DNA from: Solirubrobacterales bacterium
GTDB lineage: Bacteria > Actinomycetota > Thermoleophilia > Solirubrobacterales > 70-9
Direction: 5' to 3'
NCBI GenBank assembly: GCA_030835185.1
Contig: JAUQWL010000199.1
Coordinates: 1 to 5,924 of the forward strand
Length of the DNA stretch: 5,924 nt
Below the pieces are notes generated by a model. That model was not told the DNA's origin and ran no database searches. It was given only the letters and a program-made list of their open reading frames with translations. Below are positions 4,712 through 5,924 of this stretch, piece after piece. The number at the start of each line of letters is the position of its first letter. Position 1 is the stretch's first letter. The translations under genes were made by a program, and so were the position numbers.

Positions 4712-5924
4712 ATGAAGCTCCTGACCGACCTCCAGAAGGAAATACTGATCGCCGCGGCAGCGGCGGTCATGCTTCTCGGCGCCCTGACCGGGGCTCCGCC
4801 TGCGATGGCCGCAGAACGCCCCAATTTCGTGGTCATCCAGACGGACGACCAGTCGCCACTTTTGCTGGATTCGAATTACCGCGGCAAGGACGGCAGGTTC
4901 CACAAGACGATGCCGAACACCATGCGCGAGATAGTGCGTAGCGGAACCGAGTTCCGCAATTATTACGCCACCTCGCCGGTCTGTTCGCCGTCGAGAGCTT
5001 CGCTGCTGACCGGTCAGTATCCCCATACCAACAACCTGCTGACCAATGTTGGTCCTTTCGGTGGCTGGCAGGGATGGAGCCGGCTGCCGATCCAGGACAA
5101 CAACCTGCCGCTGGCGCTGAAGAAAGCCGGTTACCGGACTTCCCATTTCGGCAAGTTCACGAACAGCTACTTCGACCTCGACACCGGAACCCCGACCCGC
5201 CAGGTGCCCCGTGGCTGGAACCGCTGGTATACGGCTTCCTTCCGGTCCGGAAACAACCGTTTCTACGGCTACCCGGTAAACGACGACGGCCGGATCAGAG
5301 GCCCGCTCGGGGCCAAGCGCTACAAGTTCCGCGAAAGGATCGACCCGGCCGCCTGCCAGGTGATGACGCCGAGCGTGCGCAAGCCGGCCGGCGGGCCGCG
5401 TCTGTCCTGCGACTATGCGACCGACGTCTTCACGCGGAAAGCCGTCAACGAACTGTCGAATAGAAACAGGAAGCCGTTCTACCTTCATATCGACTACGAC
5501 GCGCCGCATGGTGACGTCCGCCCGCCCGAAGGCCCTCAGCCCGCCACGCGCCACATCGGCAAGGCTTCCTGGACACCGCTGAAGACCGGCGGGAGTTTCA
5601 ACGAGCGCGACTTCAGCGACAAGTCCAGCCTGATCCAGCAGGCTGCTCCGGGGCTGCTCACCGGTCGGGAGAAGCGCAAGCTGAAAGCTTCATACCAGCG
5701 CCAGATCGAGTCCCTGATGGCGGTCGACGAGGGAGTCGGCGCGATCATCAAGGCGCTGCGTCGTTCCGGCGAACTCGACAACACCTACATCTTCTTCGTC
5801 TCCGATCACGGTTTCTTCCTCGGCGAGCACCGCTTCGCCCTGGCGAAGTTCCTGCCCTACGAAGAGTCCTCAAGCGTCTCGATGGCTGTCAGGGGGCCCG
5901 GAGTTCCCGTGCACGGGAACTCCG
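4712..5924 (+). CDS. Secreted sulfatase (formylglycine type I), N-terminal 404 residues, cut by right edge
   Basis: Extracytoplasmic sulfatase, resembling N-acetylglucosamine-6-sulfatase and related arylsulfatases; it would hydrolyse sulfate esters. An N-terminal signal peptide is visible: charged start, hydrophobic core about 11-28, and cleavage probably after A33 in PAMA-AE; no twin arginine and no lipobox. Active-site residues: D45 and D46 (metal), C91 in CSPSRASLLTG as the cysteine converted to formylglycine, R95, K148 in HFGK, H266 in APHGD, D365 and H366 in SDHGFFLGEH, and K379. C215 and C233 could form a disulfide outside the cell. The frame is open to the last base, so the C-terminal part is missing. 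The ATG at 4712 fits the signal peptide but has no well-spaced Shine-Dalgarno; the only upstream in-frame alternative noted is TTG at 4643, which would spoil the signal peptide. No formylglycine-generating enzyme is in the window. Natural substrate unknown. Confidence 0.93.
   Translation, partial: MKLLTDLQKEILIAAAAAVMLLGALTGAPPAMAAERPNFVVIQTDDQSPLLLDSNYRGKDGRFHKTMPNTMREIVRSGTEFRNYYATSPVCSPSRASLLTGQYPHTNNLLTNVGPFGGWQGWSRLPIQDNNLPLALKKAGYRTSHFGKFTNSYFDLDTGTPTRQVPRGWNRWYTASFRSGNNRFYGYPVNDDGRIRGPLGAKRYKFRERIDPAACQVMTPSVRKPAGGPRLSCDYATDVFTRKAVNELSNRNRKPFYLHIDYDAPHGDVRPPEGPQPATRHIGKASWTPLKTGGSFNERDFSDKSSLIQQAAPGLLTGREKRKLKASYQRQIESLMAVDEGVGAIIKALRRSGELDNTYIFFVSDHGFFLGEHRFALAKFLPYEESSSVSMAVRGPGVPVHGNS
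5899..5924. repeat. Perfect 26-bp palindrome at the right edge, inside the sulfatase gene
   Basis: Thirteen bases (5899-5911, ending in CCCGTG) are followed directly by their exact reverse complement (5912-5924, starting CACGGG), with no spacer. The window ends on the last base of the palindrome. It lies in frame within the sulfatase after RGPG. It is either a real local palindrome or a fold-back artefact at a contig end. Confidence 0.8.

Noticed and set aside
3456..4715. 419-residue plus-strand frame opposite the dehydrogenase
   Set aside because: It lies antisense to a gene with every aldehyde dehydrogenase motif in place, and its translation is rich in R, G, E and V without any domain. 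It is a shadow frame typical of high GC.
4487..5554. 355-residue minus-strand frame opposite the sulfatase
   Set aside because: The sulfatase on the plus strand has a signal peptide and complete active-site motifs over the same bases. The antisense frame shows no family features.

Overview
The window comes from a GC-rich bacterium. Codons end mostly in G or C, and long shadow frames lie opposite nearly every gene. Gene content suggests an actinobacterium, possibly of the Solirubrobacterales/Thermoleophilia type: a TreT-type trehalose synthase, a short GabD1/Sad-type semialdehyde dehydrogenase and an exported formylglycine-dependent sulfatase. That placement is inference from family resemblance; no rRNA or other marker is present.

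Layout. Four genes read leftward on the minus strand and one reads rightward on the plus strand. Leftward, in transcription order: a succinate-semialdehyde-type aldehyde dehydrogenase (4436-3066); a 326-base gap rich in inverted repeats; treT (2739-1303); an 88-base gap; an ABC ATPase (1214-324); and a NodJ-type ABC-2 permease that overlaps the ATPase by 4 bases and runs off the left edge (327-1). Rightward, a secreted sulfatase starts at 4712 and runs off the right edge. A 275-base divergent intergenic region separates it from the dehydrogenase.

How the genes work together. The ATPase and permease form one export pump, with overlapping stop and start codons (ATGA) and a good ribosome binding site inside the ATPase gene. 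TreT makes trehalose from NDP-glucose and glucose. It could share a transcript with the pump, but nothing in the sequence links trehalose to the pump's substrate. The dehydrogenase has a clear Shine-Dalgarno site and is probably transcribed from the divergent region. Hairpins just after its stop codon suggest that its transcript ends there or carries a structured tail. The sulfatase is an independent extracytoplasmic hydrolase.

I see no new defence, mobile or biosynthetic system. The points worth a second look are structural: a perfect 26-bp palindrome occupying the last bases of the window inside the sulfatase gene; a run of hairpins behind the dehydrogenase, two of which pair better as minus-strand RNA; and a dyad that buries the GTG start codon of the ATPase. 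I found no tRNA, rRNA, CRISPR array or insertion sequence.
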